From Proales similis (lineage: Eukaryota > Rotifera > Eurotatoria > Ploima > Proalidae), in assembly GCA_019059635.1 (NCBI GenBank), contig JAGVRJ010000015.1, positions 558,001-622,000 of the forward strand: a DNA stretch of 64,000 nucleotides. Direction: 5' to 3'. Each line of letters opens with the position of its first letter. Position 1 is the stretch's first letter. Of the stretch, positions 11,120-22,592 are shown one piece after another. The notes under the pieces are model-generated. The model worked only from the letters and a program-made list of their open reading frames with translations. It had not been told where the DNA came from and did no database searches. The translations under genes were made by a program, and so were the position numbers.

Positions 11120-14100
11120 TCATTTATTCAATGATTGGATGAAACTTTGAAGTTTGAACTCGCTTTCGTACTCTTGTTCATCCCACAACTCACTTATATT
11201 TTCGAGTAGCTTTTGATAAACTCCTGAACCTAGGGCCGGATTCGTATTGCTATAACCAGTGTTTTGACTGCTCGATTTCTTTTCACAATCCTCTTTGTTG
11301 AACATATTCATCAGCTGTTCTGTGTCCATTGATGATAAACTTGAGTTTTCAACATTCACCACCGAGTTGGCAATTCCCAGCTTAAACTTTTGTAAACTCA
11401 TAATTCTTTCTTCTATTGTTTGCTTGGTTATCAATCTATACACATTAACTACACGAGTTTGACCAATACGGTGTGCACGGTCCATGGCTTGCAAATCCTT
11501 TTGCGGATTCCAATCATGCTCTACGAATATGACGGTATCAGCCCCAGTCAAGTTGAGACCCAAACCACCAATTTGAGTAGTAAGTAATAGAATATCTATA
11601 CTCGGGTCTGAGTTGAACCTTTTGACTATTCCATAGCGTTCAGATGCGGGTATGGTTCCGTCTAGTCTTAAATAGCCAACATTAACCATTTTTTTCAACA
11701 ACTCGTTTTCTATTATGTCAATCATTGATTTAAGCTGACAAAATATAAGGACACGGTGTTGATTAACAAGCTGATTGTGAGAACTGAATTCATTGTTTGA
11801 TTCATCTTCACTATTGCAGTTTACACCAATACCGCATTCAAAAAGAAGATCCCGCAAAGCCATGAGCTTTCCAGAATGCCTCGCCTCATTTAGACTACCG
11901 AAATTCCCTGCAGCTATCTCGGCTTGTATTCGGTTCCACTTTGGATGACCAGGTTTCAGAACAAGAGAAGGATGATTTACCACTTTTCGTAAGTATTGCA
12001 ATGCCTGGAATACGTGTTCTTGATTTGTGGTAGATTTAAACTCAGCGAGGTTTTCTTGCTCATCTTTATCATCAAATAAACTTTCAAAGCCTAAGCTTTT
12101 CTTAACATTCTCACTTGCATCGGAGGCCGCAAAGTCCTGATATAATTCAATTTGTAAAGGACTCATTTCACAATAATAGTCTTGAATGATTTTGGGTGGC
12201 AGGTCATCAAGAACCTCCTCTTTGGTTCTTCTCAATAGGAATGGTAGTACTTGTTTGTGAAGATTTTCCAGTACAACAAGGCTATTTTGATTCATATCGT
12301 TTGAATCTACGCTTTCTTGTCCTGTTTGCTTTTTATTATGAGAACTAAAAGATCGTTCAAGTGTTCTTTGTACAGTGGCAGACTGTGGCTCAATAAAACG
12401 TGCATATTTCTGCTGAAATTGCTTTTCTGTACCGAGGTATCCAGGTATTAAGAAGTCAAATAGACACCATAACTCTGTGACGTTATTCTGAATAGGAGTG
12501 CCGGTCAGAATAAGGCGATGTGCAGCCCTGATGGTCTTGATTGCTTTCGAGAGTTTTGTCTTGCTGCTCTTGATTAAATGACCCTCATCAAGAATGCAGT
12601 AGTTCCATTGCTGACGTTGAATATGAACGATGTCATGACGAACAATTTCATAGGAAACGATAAATACATTGAATTGGTTTGATTGGAAGAACTTTCGACG
12701 AAGTAATTCTCGTTCATTCACAGTTCCATGATAAATAAACGGTCTAAGACATTGGGGGCGAACAAATCTCTCAATTTCGTGATACCAGTGATTGGTTAGC
12801 GTGGTCGGACAAATAATTATTGATGGTAGAAACTTGCTCAAGTCATCGTGAGAATCTAGACTTTCGTTATTCCGATGCATTTCTGATTCTTGCCTCTTTT
12901 CGCTGTGGTCACCGGCTAGTATGCAAATAGACTGGAGAGTTTTTCCAAGTCCCATATCATCACACAATATCCCATGCAGATTGAATTTTTTAAGAAACGC
13001 GAGCCAGTCAACACCCATTTGTTGATAGGGTCGAAGATGAACATCAATCAAGCACTCATGCGGTAGCTTATATGACTTAAGCTTTCGATTATCCATGAGC
13101 TGATCGAGAAAATCCTGCTGTTCAAGTTTCATCTTAAGTATATTGGAATTTCGTTGGGTAATCTCATTCAGGCTATGAAACAGCTGATCGTTAGCTGTCT
13201 CTGCCTCTGATTTGAGACTAAGCGGGTAAAGCTTGACAAGAGTTGCGAAACACTGACTAGCCATGCTACGAACATACCAATCCAAGTCACACATTCTCTT
13301 CAGGACCGGAACAATGAAAATAACGGTAAATGGAATAATAAGCTCCTGTAGGATATCGAATAAGCAATAAACAAGTTCAATCGCTCCTTGACGAGAAAAC
13401 AAATCGAACTCATTGTTCTCCAAGCAGTCGAAAGTAAATTCAAGCATCGATTCCATTGCGACGACTAAATTTTGAAGACAGAACGAAGCTAGACATCTAC
13501 AGCTAATGTGCCTGATTGCACTCAAGGGTGACTTGATAAATCTTATGAGCTCTGGGATTTGTTGAAGAAATTTGTTTGTTAAGCTCGGTTCCAAGCACTT
13601 TGAAAGACACAAAAACTCAACTAGATAAAGAGAATTAGTTAGTTCTTGATAATTCTTCATGTTCTCGTCGATTTTCAATTCGGAAATAAGCGCTAATTCG
13701 TTCTCGTGGTGGGATAAAAGCTTACTCATCAGCTCGCTCATTAAGCTGATTTGTTGGATTGGTTGTTTGACAATCTCTGGCATAATTTTTTCCAGATCGG
13801 CATTATAGCGAAAACAAATAGCTTTGAAGGCCTCTTCCGCTCCATGACTTTCTATTTTATTCTTTAATGCATTTTTTTCCTGGTTTGAGACGCTGCGTTC
13901 TATTTCTGCATCCAATGAATTTTTCTTACGCCCTCGTGGAGTTCCCAGACCGCTGTTTTGCTCCTCGCTATACAAAATAGCTAACGTATCACTTATTATA
14001 CCAAAATAACGATTTGCTTCGTAAAACTCTTTGTCAGGCATTGCTTTGATGTCATTCATTCTTTCGATATTTGGAACTTTCTTTGAATCACAACATAGAA

Positions 14101-16825
14101 AGCCTAGTAAATTTTTAAATATTTTTGGAACTGGATTCGGCGAGCGTTCGCAACAGAATTTCATTAGACAAGCCAAATGCTGGCCTGCGATTGTTTGTAA
14201 GTCTGGGTTTTCCTCGAATCGAATACAATCAATCAAAGGTCGAATCATTGGATTCATGCGTTCACAAAGGTTACCAAGACCAACCGTAGAACAAGCAAGA
14301 GCAAAATAGGACCTGCGCTGAAGCATCTCTTGTTCGTTTGTGGTTTGTTGATTTAGTTCGTTCAAATTTTGAATTGATACTAAGAGTTCTTCATTTAGAC
14401 TTCTAGTCTTACCAGCTTGTTTCATTTTATTAACGTAATCTTTGTCAATTAGGTTGGCCAAAGAATTTATGTTCTCGAATGTCAATACACTCATGTTTGA
14501 GTAGCTGTTTAAATCTATCTGGTATTTTGAAAGATAGGCAGAAAAATTAGCAATGAATGATCGGCTTTCTTTTTGAAGGCGAGTAAACAAGCTTGCGATT
14601 TCATCAAAGTAAATCGTATTTTCATCTTGCAAGCATTCACGAATTTTATTGCCGAGCTTCTCATTGAGCAAACTTTTGATAAACATATCTTTTTCAATGA
14701 GAGCACCCCATTCGACAAGCAGTAAGGCCAAACTAAAGCGCTGCAGACCTGATTTAAAGTTAACTTGAGTTGAAAGGAAATCAATTATTGATATTATCGG
14801 CTTTTCTCCATTGCTGCATGGCTCCTCAAGTTGACCGATCCGCCAAAATAAAATAGCGAGTAGCTTGGACATCAATATTCTGCATTTGGTTTGAATACGA
14901 TCTCGAACAGATTTTTCTTCAAATTTGATTTGACTAGACCCTAAGAATTCCTTCATGTTTTGTGGGGTGGAGATTGAACCACTGCAGTCTACTGCTACCA
15001 AATACAACGGATTAATTGGTTGATTAGGTGGATGCATCAACAACATGAACCATGTAGTTACATATGGAAAGCAGACCTGCACAAGTTTCACGCAGCTCAA
15101 AACTTTGCACAACGTAGACCAAAGCTCTTCGAGTAAGGGCGAAAGTTGAGTAAACAATCCCTCTGAAGACATGAGAAACGATTGCTGAAACAAGAGCCGA
15201 AATAAGCTAACGAGATTCTGCTCTGATTCCATTGTCTCATAATTGTAAATATCTGAGCGGGTAATGGCAATTACAATTTTGTTCATAGTATTCAGAGTAG
15301 TTCTTTTGACGTTGGTACTTGAGTGTTGTAGAAAAGGCATGAGACGCGGCAATAAACTCTGTCCATCTAGCATTCTGAGGAATATAATTTTAATTGATTC
15401 ATTGTCATGAGAGAGAAGATCAGATATAAGGCGCATTATATTCGCGCATGAGGTACCAAGGTCATCAATATCAGACAAAACCTCAATAAGCACGCGAATC
15501 AACTTTTCTAGTTGATTTTGATTAACAAGAGTATTAAGTTGTTGCGAAACTGGTTCGAGGGATTCACCGGCCACATGACGCACATCATCGTCTTTGTCAG
15601 CCAAGCAAACAAGTATGTTGTCGAAACATTGCTCGAACAAAGAGCGAAGCAACTTACAATCGTTGTCTTCATATGTTTTTCCATTTACAGCTAATGCAGT
15701 GATCATGTATTTGAGTATCATGATTCCTGAGTGGCGAACCTCCCAGCAACTGTCATCCGTGTGCATAAGGAAGCTGTTTACGGTCTGGCATAGAATACTA
15801 AGGTTCCACTCATCAAATACGGACGCTATTATACCGACAGTCTGAGCACAGGTTTCTCGGACTGGAGCGACTGCCTCATCTCCGACAAAATCCGCGAAAC
15901 GGTCCAAGGCGACAACCGACAAGAGCTTGACGAGCATGTCCGTAAGAATTGCACTATTTTCCCTTCGCTCTTCTGTGCTCAAGTTGGCGTTTTTAGGGCT
16001 TAGAATCCGTGCTATGCGCTTTGCTATTTCACGCAAGCAGCTGGCGGCTCCATGCCTTGCTTCCCATTCACAGTCAAATAGTCTAGCATAAAGCCATTGA
16101 AGAAATAGTTCCACAGCCTTCACACTGCTTAGTTGTTCCTGATCTCTGGACACTTCAGCTGAATCTCCTTTTTTGGCCTTCTTTACTTTCAAATCGATTG
16201 TATTAGGGCCCGGTTCGGTTTTGACTTGAAGCTCTATTGATGCTTTGCGTTTCAAACCGTTAGAAGGTTGGTTTGTTGTAGTAGCTTGAGTTTGTGGCTG
16301 TGGATTAATTAGATCTGAGTCGCTTATGATGAAAGAAGTGTCGATCTTTGCCGCACCAGCAACATCTATTCCGAGTTTGGAATTCAAAAGCTTGCGTTGT
16401 AACTTAATCTTTTCATTCAGCTGGTCAATAGTGTCCTCATTGGCAAGCACCTCACTAGGCTCTTCAAATTCCTTGATTTCATATTTCTGCGTATCTGAAC
16501 TTAATAACTTTGCGCCTGAACGGAGAAGCGTAAGAAGATCGAAATCTTTGAGTGATGAGTGATCTCCCGCGCAAACCTCTAGAAGCAATGTCTCAAGCTC
16601 AATAGCTGGTAGGTGATTAAAAATGCTCTCGACTGTTTGTGAGGCGGCGATGCGAGTCTCCCATAACGAAACGGTTATAAGAGGCTTTATTTTGGCTAAC
16701 AAGGAACCAATCTCGTGTGGATGAGTGCGAACCACTTCTCCTATTTGATAGGCGGCCGATTTTCGCAAGAAAGGCGTTTGTCCTGTCTCGAGCAGCACAA
16801 ACAAGCGCTCGAGCCTTGACGCCAT
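11120..16825 (-). CDS. BTAF1: BTAF1/Mot1, TBP-associated Snf2-family ATPase
   Basis: One uninterrupted 1901-aa frame, close to the usual length of this family (about 1850-1900). The N-terminal two thirds are HEAT repeats that grip TBP, starting with SRLERLFVLLETGQTPFLRK and later WEARHGAASCLREI. The Snf2 motor lies at about residues 1250-1830: DDMGLGKTLQSI (motif I), DEGHLI (II), LTGTPIQNN (III), LRLDGTIPASERY, LLLTTQIGGLGLNLTGAD (V) and AMDRAHRIGQ (VI). BTAF1 uses ATP to strip TBP from DNA and redistribute it among promoters. All motor motifs look intact. It is unusual that a 5.7 kb gene has no introns while neighbours have many. The next gene upstream on the same strand begins 310 bp away. 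Confidence 0.97.
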   Translation of the reverse strand: MASRLERLFVLLETGQTPFLRKSAAYQIGEVVRTHPHEIGSLLAKIKPLITVSLWETRIAASQTVESIFNHLPAIELETLLLEVCAGDHSSLKDFDLLTLLRSGAKLLSSDTQKYEIKEFEEPSEVLANEDTIDQLNEKIKLQRKLLNSKLGIDVAGAAKIDTSFIISDSDLINPQPQTQATTTNQPSNGLKRKASIELQVKTEPGPNTIDLKVKKAKKGDSAEVSRDQEQLSSVKAVELFLQWLYARLFDCEWEARHGAASCLREIAKRIARILSPKNANLSTEERRENSAILTDMLVKLLSVVALDRFADFVGDEAVAPVRETCAQTVGIIASVFDEWNLSILCQTVNSFLMHTDDSCWEVRHSGIMILKYMITALAVNGKTYEDNDCKLLRSLFEQCFDNILVCLADKDDDVRHVAGESLEPVSQQLNTLVNQNQLEKLIRVLIEVLSDIDDLGTSCANIMRLISDLLSHDNESIKIIFLRMLDGQSLLPRLMPFLQHSSTNVKRTTLNTMNKIVIAITRSDIYNYETMESEQNLVSLFRLLFQQSFLMSSEGLFTQLSPLLEELWSTLCKVLSCVKLVQVCFPYVTTWFMLLMHPPNQPINPLYLVAVDCSGSISTPQNMKEFLGSSQIKFEEKSVRDRIQTKCRILMSKLLAILFWRIGQLEEPCSNGEKPIISIIDFLSTQVNFKSGLQRFSLALLLVEWGALIEKDMFIKSLLNEKLGNKIRECLQDENTIYFDEIASLFTRLQKESRSFIANFSAYLSKYQIDLNSYSNMSVLTFENINSLANLIDKDYVNKMKQAGKTRSLNEELLVSIQNLNELNQQTTNEQEMLQRRSYFALACSTVGLGNLCERMNPMIRPLIDCIRFEENPDLQTIAGQHLACLMKFCCERSPNPVPKIFKNLLGFLCCDSKKVPNIERMNDIKAMPDKEFYEANRYFGIISDTLAILYSEEQNSGLGTPRGRKKNSLDAEIERSVSNQEKNALKNKIESHGAEEAFKAICFRYNADLEKIMPEIVKQPIQQISLMSELMSKLLSHHENELALISELKIDENMKNYQELTNSLYLVEFLCLSKCLEPSLTNKFLQQIPELIRFIKSPLSAIRHISCRCLASFCLQNLVVAMESMLEFTFDCLENNEFDLFSRQGAIELVYCLFDILQELIIPFTVIFIVPVLKRMCDLDWYVRSMASQCFATLVKLYPLSLKSEAETANDQLFHSLNEITQRNSNILKMKLEQQDFLDQLMDNRKLKSYKLPHECLIDVHLRPYQQMGVDWLAFLKKFNLHGILCDDMGLGKTLQSICILAGDHSEKRQESEMHRNNESLDSHDDLSKFLPSIIICPTTLTNHWYHEIERFVRPQCLRPFIYHGTVNERELLRRKFFQSNQFNVFIVSYEIVRHDIVHIQRQQWNYCILDEGHLIKSSKTKLSKAIKTIRAAHRLILTGTPIQNNVTELWCLFDFLIPGYLGTEKQFQQKYARFIEPQSATVQRTLERSFSSHNKKQTGQESVDSNDMNQNSLVVLENLHKQVLPFLLRRTKEEVLDDLPPKIIQDYYCEMSPLQIELYQDFAASDASENVKKSLGFESLFDDKDEQENLAEFKSTTNQEHVFQALQYLRKVVNHPSLVLKPGHPKWNRIQAEIAAGNFGSLNEARHSGKLMALRDLLFECGIGVNCNSEDESNNEFSSHNQLVNQHRVLIFCQLKSMIDIIENELLKKMVNVGYLRLDGTIPASERYGIVKRFNSDPSIDILLLTTQIGGLGLNLTGADTVIFVEHDWNPQKDLQAMDRAHRIGQTRVVNVYRLITKQTIEERIMSLQKFKLGIANSVVNVENSSLSSMDTEQLMNMFNKEDCEKKSSSQNTGYSNTNPALGSGVYQKLLENISELWDEQEYESEFKLQSFIQSLNK

Positions 16826-17134
16826 CGATTTCTTTTTCTACACTTTGACCTTTAAGTGCTTATGGACAGCTGATTTTGTATGCATGAACTAAATTGAATT
16901 TATACGAATCTGTCATTCATTTAAACATGCTCCTATCTGCCAATTCAAACTTATCAAAAGTTTGCTGTATTAAAAAAACTTTTTTGGTTTGCATACAGCA
17001 AAATTTTCCCTTGAAGCATTCACATCTTTCGTGGTAACCGCCAACAAAAGAATTCTAATAATCAAAGCTCAGGCGTCGATGAGTTTTATCTATATAAGAA
17101 TGTAACTTTGATACAAAAAGAAAATTTGGAACTG
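16826..17134. other. Intergenic between BTAF1 and DNAJC30-like gene
   Basis: 309 bp between two same-strand genes, AT-rich, without open frames or recognisable motifs. It probably contains the DnaJ gene 3' end and the BTAF1 promoter. Confidence 0.4.
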
Positions 17135-17869
17135 TCATTTATTCGCGTTAATTGACTTATCCCGATTAAGCCTATCATTATAGTTCTTTAAGGCCTGTTT
17201 TTCCTCTCGAACTTTTGACAGTCTAAGTAGCTGAATTGTTGAGAGTAAGATTGAAAAAGCTAAGACGATTTTGTAAAGAAAAGCTTTCCATTCTTGAATC
17301 TCATTAGTGGGAGAAAATTCTTTTTGATTCCAATACCGGTTTAATTCTTCTGAGTTGAGATCACGACCAAACGAACCACTCATACGCTCCGCATTTTTTT
17401 GAGCGGTTCGGCCATAATGCTCTCTAAAGTGTGTATCATAGTCGAAAGCTGAGCTCTTCCCGGTGAAGATCGGACTAGAAGGCTTTTGTCTAAATGACCG
17501 CTTGTTGAAGCTGTTTGCTGCCTGACTCATGTCAGAATCATATTGTACTCCCATTAGTTCTCTGTCATACTCGGCCTTTTTCCTCTGGTCGCCTAATATT
17601 TGATAGGCTTCTTGAATTTCTTTGAATTTCGTTTCGGCTCCCTCAGACTTATTAACATCCGGATGAAACTCTTTGCTCAGTTTGTAATAGGCCAGTTTTA
17701 TTTCTTTTCGGCTTGCACCATGTCCCACATTTAGAATAACATAATAGTCTTTTTGGTTGAGTAATAAAGAGCTGATTCGAAAATTTCTCTTGCTCTGGAA
17801 GTTGAATCGAAGCGGAAAATATGTTCTAACTTTGTTACAACTTGACCATACCCGGAGCCTTACATTCAT
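17135..17869 (-). CDS. DNAJC30: DNAJC30-like mitochondrial J-domain protein
   Basis: Intronless, 244 aa. The N terminus is rich in Arg, Ser and hydrophobics with no acidic residues for over 35 residues, as in a mitochondrial presequence. The J domain is at about residues 41-103, with YYVILNVGHGASRKEIKLAY, the catalytic HPD in KEFHPDVNKSEG, and AYQILGDQRKKAEYDREL. After it, FDYDTHFREHYG matches a segment seen in DNAJC30, followed by a hydrophobic helix (FLYKIVLAFSILLSTIQLL) near the C terminus. In vertebrates DNAJC30 is an inner-membrane protein linked to ATP synthase and complex I repair. An acceptor-like TCTAAG lies directly before the ATG, so a 5' UTR intron is possible. The J domain is certain; the orthology is likely. 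Confidence 0.82.
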   Translation of the reverse strand: MNVRLRVWSSCNKVRTYFPLRFNFQSKRNFRISSLLLNQKDYYVILNVGHGASRKEIKLAYYKLSKEFHPDVNKSEGAETKFKEIQEAYQILGDQRKKAEYDRELMGVQYDSDMSQAANSFNKRSFRQKPSSPIFTGKSSAFDYDTHFREHYGRTAQKNAERMSGSFGRDLNSEELNRYWNQKEFSPTNEIQEWKAFLYKIVLAFSILLSTIQLLRLSKVREEKQALKNYNDRLNRDKSINANK

Positions 17870-18113
17870 CTTAGACGAATGAATATCAATATTTATTTTT
17901 CTTTATAAATCATGGCATTTTAGAGCCAATCAGCTGGTTACTTAGTGGAAAAATACTTTTCGTATTTTTTATTCAATAAGTAGCAAAGAATAAAGCAATA
18001 ACTCAATCCAAGTCCCAATAAGTGATAAATTTTTGAATGAAATGGAACTTTTTGTTGAGGTAATTTCACCAATTTGACATAATCTTATTCATTCTTTTTT
18101 ATGTGTTCCAATG
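17870..18113. other. Intergenic between DnaJ and RNF185 genes
   Basis: 244 bp between head-to-tail minus-strand genes; AT-rich, no coding features seen. Confidence 0.4.
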
Positions 18114-18833
18114 CTAAGCAAGCAAAATCCACATAATAAAAATCGCCGCAATAATAAGGAATATCCGCGAAAGTATTTGCTCTTCAGCGAACTGAGCCGA
18201 TCCAGGTGGAGCTAGAAATCACCTTATCAATAAAGAATGGTTTAAACGGTAAATAGTTAATTTACGTGGGTTGAAACGAACGTCATTAGCTAAATTGAAT
18301 GTAGATGCAAAGAAACTAAATGGGAATGCGCCTTAAGTCGTATTTAATCTAGTATTTAAAAAAAAAGCTCGTTTGAATAGCTCTAATTTACCGATTCCAA
18401 AAGAAACCTGAAGGTTGTCAAAGCCCATTCCAAATATGTTCTTAAAATAAATCAGATTAAATCAATAGAAAATAATTGAGAAAATAAATTTAAAGTAGAC
18501 AAGTACATTGCGATTTGGTTCACTACGATGACCTTGTGGACGTGGGGGAACCTTATCCCTGGGATCTTGCTTGTTCGAGCTGTTTCGACCATAAACTGGA
18601 ATTACTTTATCCCTGCTGATAGCTGATTTACAGACTGGGCAAGTTTGGTTGTTCGGTCGAGTCTCGAGCCATCTGTGCAAGCATGGCCAACAGAAAAGAT
18701 GGCCACACATACTTATTACAGCGTCGTGAGCTGTTTCTAGACATATGTTGCATTCATATTGGGAACTACTTTCGTCGCTCTCTTTTTTCTGCTGACGATT
18801 AGTTGCCTTTTGCTCATCATCTGCAAGTGCCAT
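18114..18833 (-). CDS. RNF185: RNF185/RNF5-type ER-anchored RING ubiquitin ligase, 4 exons
   Basis: Exons 18507-18833, 18392-18440, 18266-18331 and 18114-18211, giving 179 aa with consistent phases. The RING finger is C3HC4: [20 protein letters not shown], then [15 protein letters not shown] and [20 protein letters not shown]. After a Pro-rich [15 protein letters not shown] linker come short exons encoding the Phe/Gly-rich [19 protein letters not shown] stretch and two C-terminal membrane helices, the last reading [19 protein letters not shown]5/RNF185 work in ER-associated degradation and target misfolded membrane proteins, STING and autophagy factors. The membrane exons are too short to show as long open frames; I found them by splice phase and family match. 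Confidence 0.94.
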
Positions 18834-19318
18834 TTTGCGGTTAAATCAACGGCTCCATCGGCAAAAAGTATCTCTATTCAATTGCAAATAATTTCAATAA
18901 AGGAAAAAGAATTTCAAGGAAATTTGATAAGTATTGAGTTGAATCTTTGAAATATTTTGCTTAAAGACTAGTGAGCATTGTAATTATTATGAAAGCTTTG
19001 CTTGAAACTTGCATCACTCATGCATAATTTAAAACTAGTTTAAGCTGTCAAAATTAAATTTCCATTTCTTCAACAACTTCAAGTGTCAAGATGCCGAATT
19101 AAACATTGTTTGTTCATAAATCAGATTATTCGCCGTTAACTTTTAGTCATCAATCTGAAACTTTTCACATTGATTAAGACGATCAACTTGAACAGATTAT
19201 TTATTTGAAAAAAAAAATACAAAATCAAACTAGCTCATAAAACTTTTATTCTTTCATTGGAATTCTCTCGTTCTAGCTTTTTGCTTTTTTCAAGCGATGA
19301 CGTTGTTCTAAAGGCCTT
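18834..19318. other. Intergenic between RNF185 and the DENND2-like gene
   Basis: About 480 bp, AT-rich with A and T runs, no coding signal recognised. It contains the RNF185 promoter on the minus strand. Confidence 0.4.
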
Positions 19319-22300
19319 TTAAATTTGATCTATTAAAAAGAAGAATAAGAATATATTACTTAATTGCTTGACTGTGAGCTTTGGAGAACTTGAGGTGTAT
19401 CCGGTGCGAAATTTATGAAGAGAAAGAATTTCGTCAAAAACTGAACTTTGCAACAAACCGGATGAAAGCCGCCTGCTCATAAAAACTTCAAATATTTGTG
19501 TCTGAACAAAATCCTTTAAAAAAGCAGAGAGCTCTTGGTCTCTTGTGTGATGTATGAATTCATCATACTTGAAATAAAGGTGAATTCAAGAAAATCTAGT
19601 ACAAACAGGGATTCAATACTCACTTTAAAATAAGGTATGGTATTATCTGAGCTACCGTAATTTATAAAGCTTTCGTATGTCTGCATGATGTGAATAAAAA
19701 CACGTAAGAAGGCTTCGTAAAACTTAAGGTTCTCATCCGTTTCTGATTGAGCAGAAGATAAAATCGAGTTAAGATCTTTTTTCAGTGTCTTTTGAATCCG
19801 ATTCGGAAGAATTTTTTTTGGCATTTTTGAATCAAACAATATTTTCCGCTTATCCAGATCCACAATCAAATAATCTTGATGAAATTTTGAATCGGCTAGG
19901 AAAGATTTGCAGCTTTTGGAGACTCCAATCAAGAATGGAGTAGGAGCTTCGATCATTTCTATTAAATATGAAGGTAACACTGGTATAAAAGCATGAGGCC
20001 ACACAAACGGGAATAAAAGCGATTCAAATGACTCGATAGAAGATGAAAGAAGGCTGAAATAGAAGTAATTAATCGTCTGAAGATAACCGAATTATTTAAA
20101 ACGTCTACCTGAGCTTTTTTGACACGAAAACTAATCGCCTTTCAGTAAGGATCGCTTCAAAGACTTGAACTATGAGATCGATTGGCAAGTTAAATAGAGT
20201 CCGAGCACAAAATGGCTTGAAACGGGTGTTGATGTCTCGCTCAACATTCAAAACATTGCCCTGCGAGTAATTTATTTTCGCGTTTTCACCAAACTCGGGC
20301 ATTTCAGTACTTTGAAGTTGGATTAAGAACTTCTTGACACTTTCAAGATTATCAACATATAGCAGTTCGATTTGATCTAAAATCTTGAATTTTCGAGTTC
20401 GCATTATCATCTTTCAAGGTTTTTAATTGTATAATTTATAGCCAAGACTTACTTTTGAGTACATTTTAAAAGCATCAAAGTGAGATAGAAGGCAGATAAC
20501 AATTGGAATTTGTTTCTTTGAGTTCTAAGATACATCTCATTTTTACCATTTTCTATGAGTTTTCGTTAATTTGTTACCAACCATTCGAATACAATAACCG
20601 AAAGTACGCGAACCATCATGATTGGTGAGGGTAAATCTGAATTTCCTTTGATATGATGCTGATTATAAAAGCAGCAAAATATGAATCTAAGTCGGCTTAC
20701 TCGCTTTTTTTTAAGCTAAGTTGACAACTTTGATCAGGAAAACAGAATTGGGAGACACATTTGTCATCGAACTATAATAAAAAAAAACGATGTCATTAAA
20801 TCCATCAGTTTTGTTTCATATACCCTCAAACCTCATTTGAATTTTTCCAAATCGTAACTATTCGATTTTTTTGAAAGCTATTTTCATTACTCTTGAATAA
20901 TGTTACGGACTGACTCAGGTGAGCTTCTGGCAGCGAGGTGACCACCATTGAATGCGCAATAATAGAAGTTGTTGGTAGGCTGAATGACTCAGAACACAAA
21001 CTTTCACGTTTGGAAGCAATAAAAGTTTGAAGTAGACCCATAGAATCATTTGAATCATTTGTACAAAATGAGCATGTGTTTTCATTGTATATGTCCTCAT
21101 TTAAGCTCTTTCGACTGAGGGTTTTTTTCAAAGAGCGCAAAATGCGTCCGAAAGGATTTTCCCATATCTTGAATCATTTGGTTATTTCGCAAAACATATT
21201 TCAGAACAATCGAGAAAGAAAACTACCTCATTCCCTGGTGCAGTCTGGAACGATTCCGAAAACAAAAGATTTGGCTCCGATTTGGTCATAAGGCTAAGCT
21301 TTTTCTTAAAATAAAATCTCATTCGAAATTCATAAAAATAAAAATAAATGTATCAATGAGACCTTGAAACTAGAATCATTCTGGGACGAGTCTGGACTGT
21401 TTTGGTTGGTGTGAATTCGTGAGAGAGAACTCATAATCTCTGATTTTGGCAGCGTCTCATAAATATGATCATGATGTTCATTGAAATCTGTATTTGATTC
21501 TAACAAATTTGGAGAGGAATTGAAAAGCTGAGAGCTTATATAGTTATTAAAGTTGTCTTCTTTGGATTTGACTTTCAAATACAAATCATGCTCAAAAGTC
21601 CTTTTGGGTTTGGGCGGAGGCATCATCATTGGCTCATAAATTGAGCTGCTCACCTCGGTTATTGAAGTGTTGGGGTCAATTTCAGTTATCTCAGGCTCGG
21701 CCGTCTCATTGAGTTCCTCCAACCCGGCATATTGTTTTAGCTCATCAAATTCATTGGATTGAACGCTTTGGTCACTATAATGTGCAGTTTCAAGAACAAA
21801 ATAGTTATTTTCCTTCTGCTCAGCAGTGTCTATGCTGTATATCTGGTCATTTGGACTTAAACTGTTTAAACGACACGCATCGTACAATAACGATTCTTCT
21901 GAGTTTTTTGGGTCGTTTTGGCAGTAAAATAAAGATTGATTGTTGGATGATAGAGATGAACATTTTCCGGATGATTGGCAAAAGCTTTCGCTGCTTTGAT
22001 CAAATTTGCTTAATTGCAGTATCTCAAATGGCGTAGTTTCTGACGAGGACTGTTTACTTGTTGATATAAGAGAGCCTAGTGAAGAAAGTGACGAAAAAGG
22101 TTCTAAATCATCTGTTTTTTTGGTCTCCCTTTCTGGTCCAATCGTTAAATCATCTGATTTTGCGAAAAATTCAGCAAATTGTAAATCCGCTGTACATAGA
22201 GAATTTATTAAAGTCGAGGTTTCTGGTGAAATTCCCTCAAATATCTTTTCTTTGTAGTTGTTATTCTGCATTGAGTCAAAACAAGTTAAGCTACTGCTAT

Positions 22301-22592
22301 GGCTTTCTTGTTCATCTAAACCGCAATAAATCGGTGTTCTCACCTCTTCAAATCTATTGGCTGGATAATTATCCCAATCGTTTCCACAACATATATTGTG
22401 AGTTTGAATGGCTACTGTTTCACTTTTTTTCCCTCTGTTCGTAAGTTTTCTTGCCGAGCTCTTACGATCATTGTCATTTTCTCGATCAAACAATTGCTTG
22501 TACTTGAGAAACTGTCCTTTTGGTAGCGATCTTATACTTTTAAATCGGTTGATTGCGACAGCAGAGCTCGAATTCGTTTCCATTTCAGGCAT
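19319..22592 (-). CDS. DENND2-family Rab guanine nucleotide exchange factor, multi-exon
   Basis: The N-terminal exon (from Met 22592; an in-frame Met exists at 22781) encodes about 400 mostly disordered residues rich in Ser, Glu and Asn with KPKRTFEHDLYLKV and HDHIYETLP. Small exons near 21200-21290 and 20830-21170 follow, then the DENN module: VSQFCFPDQS and FTLTNHDGSRTFGYCIR (uDENN, about 20580-20770), KQIPIVICLLSHFDAF (about 20450-20545), RTLFNLPIDLIVQVFEAILT and ERRLVFVSKK (cDENN), then FVWPHAFIPVLPS with APTPFLIGV, and a dDENN ending around 19319-19580. DENND2 proteins activate Rab9 (and Rab13) in endosome and Golgi transport. The FIPVLPS and APTPFLIGV signatures are diagnostic of the DENN fold. 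The last 20 or so residues and the exact start are uncertain. Confidence 0.85.

Noticed and set aside
14031-16562. Several plus-strand open frames within BTAF1 (14031-14309, 15512-15845, 16326-16562)
   Set aside because: They lie opposite a continuous, conserved coding frame and have no domain features; antisense shadows.
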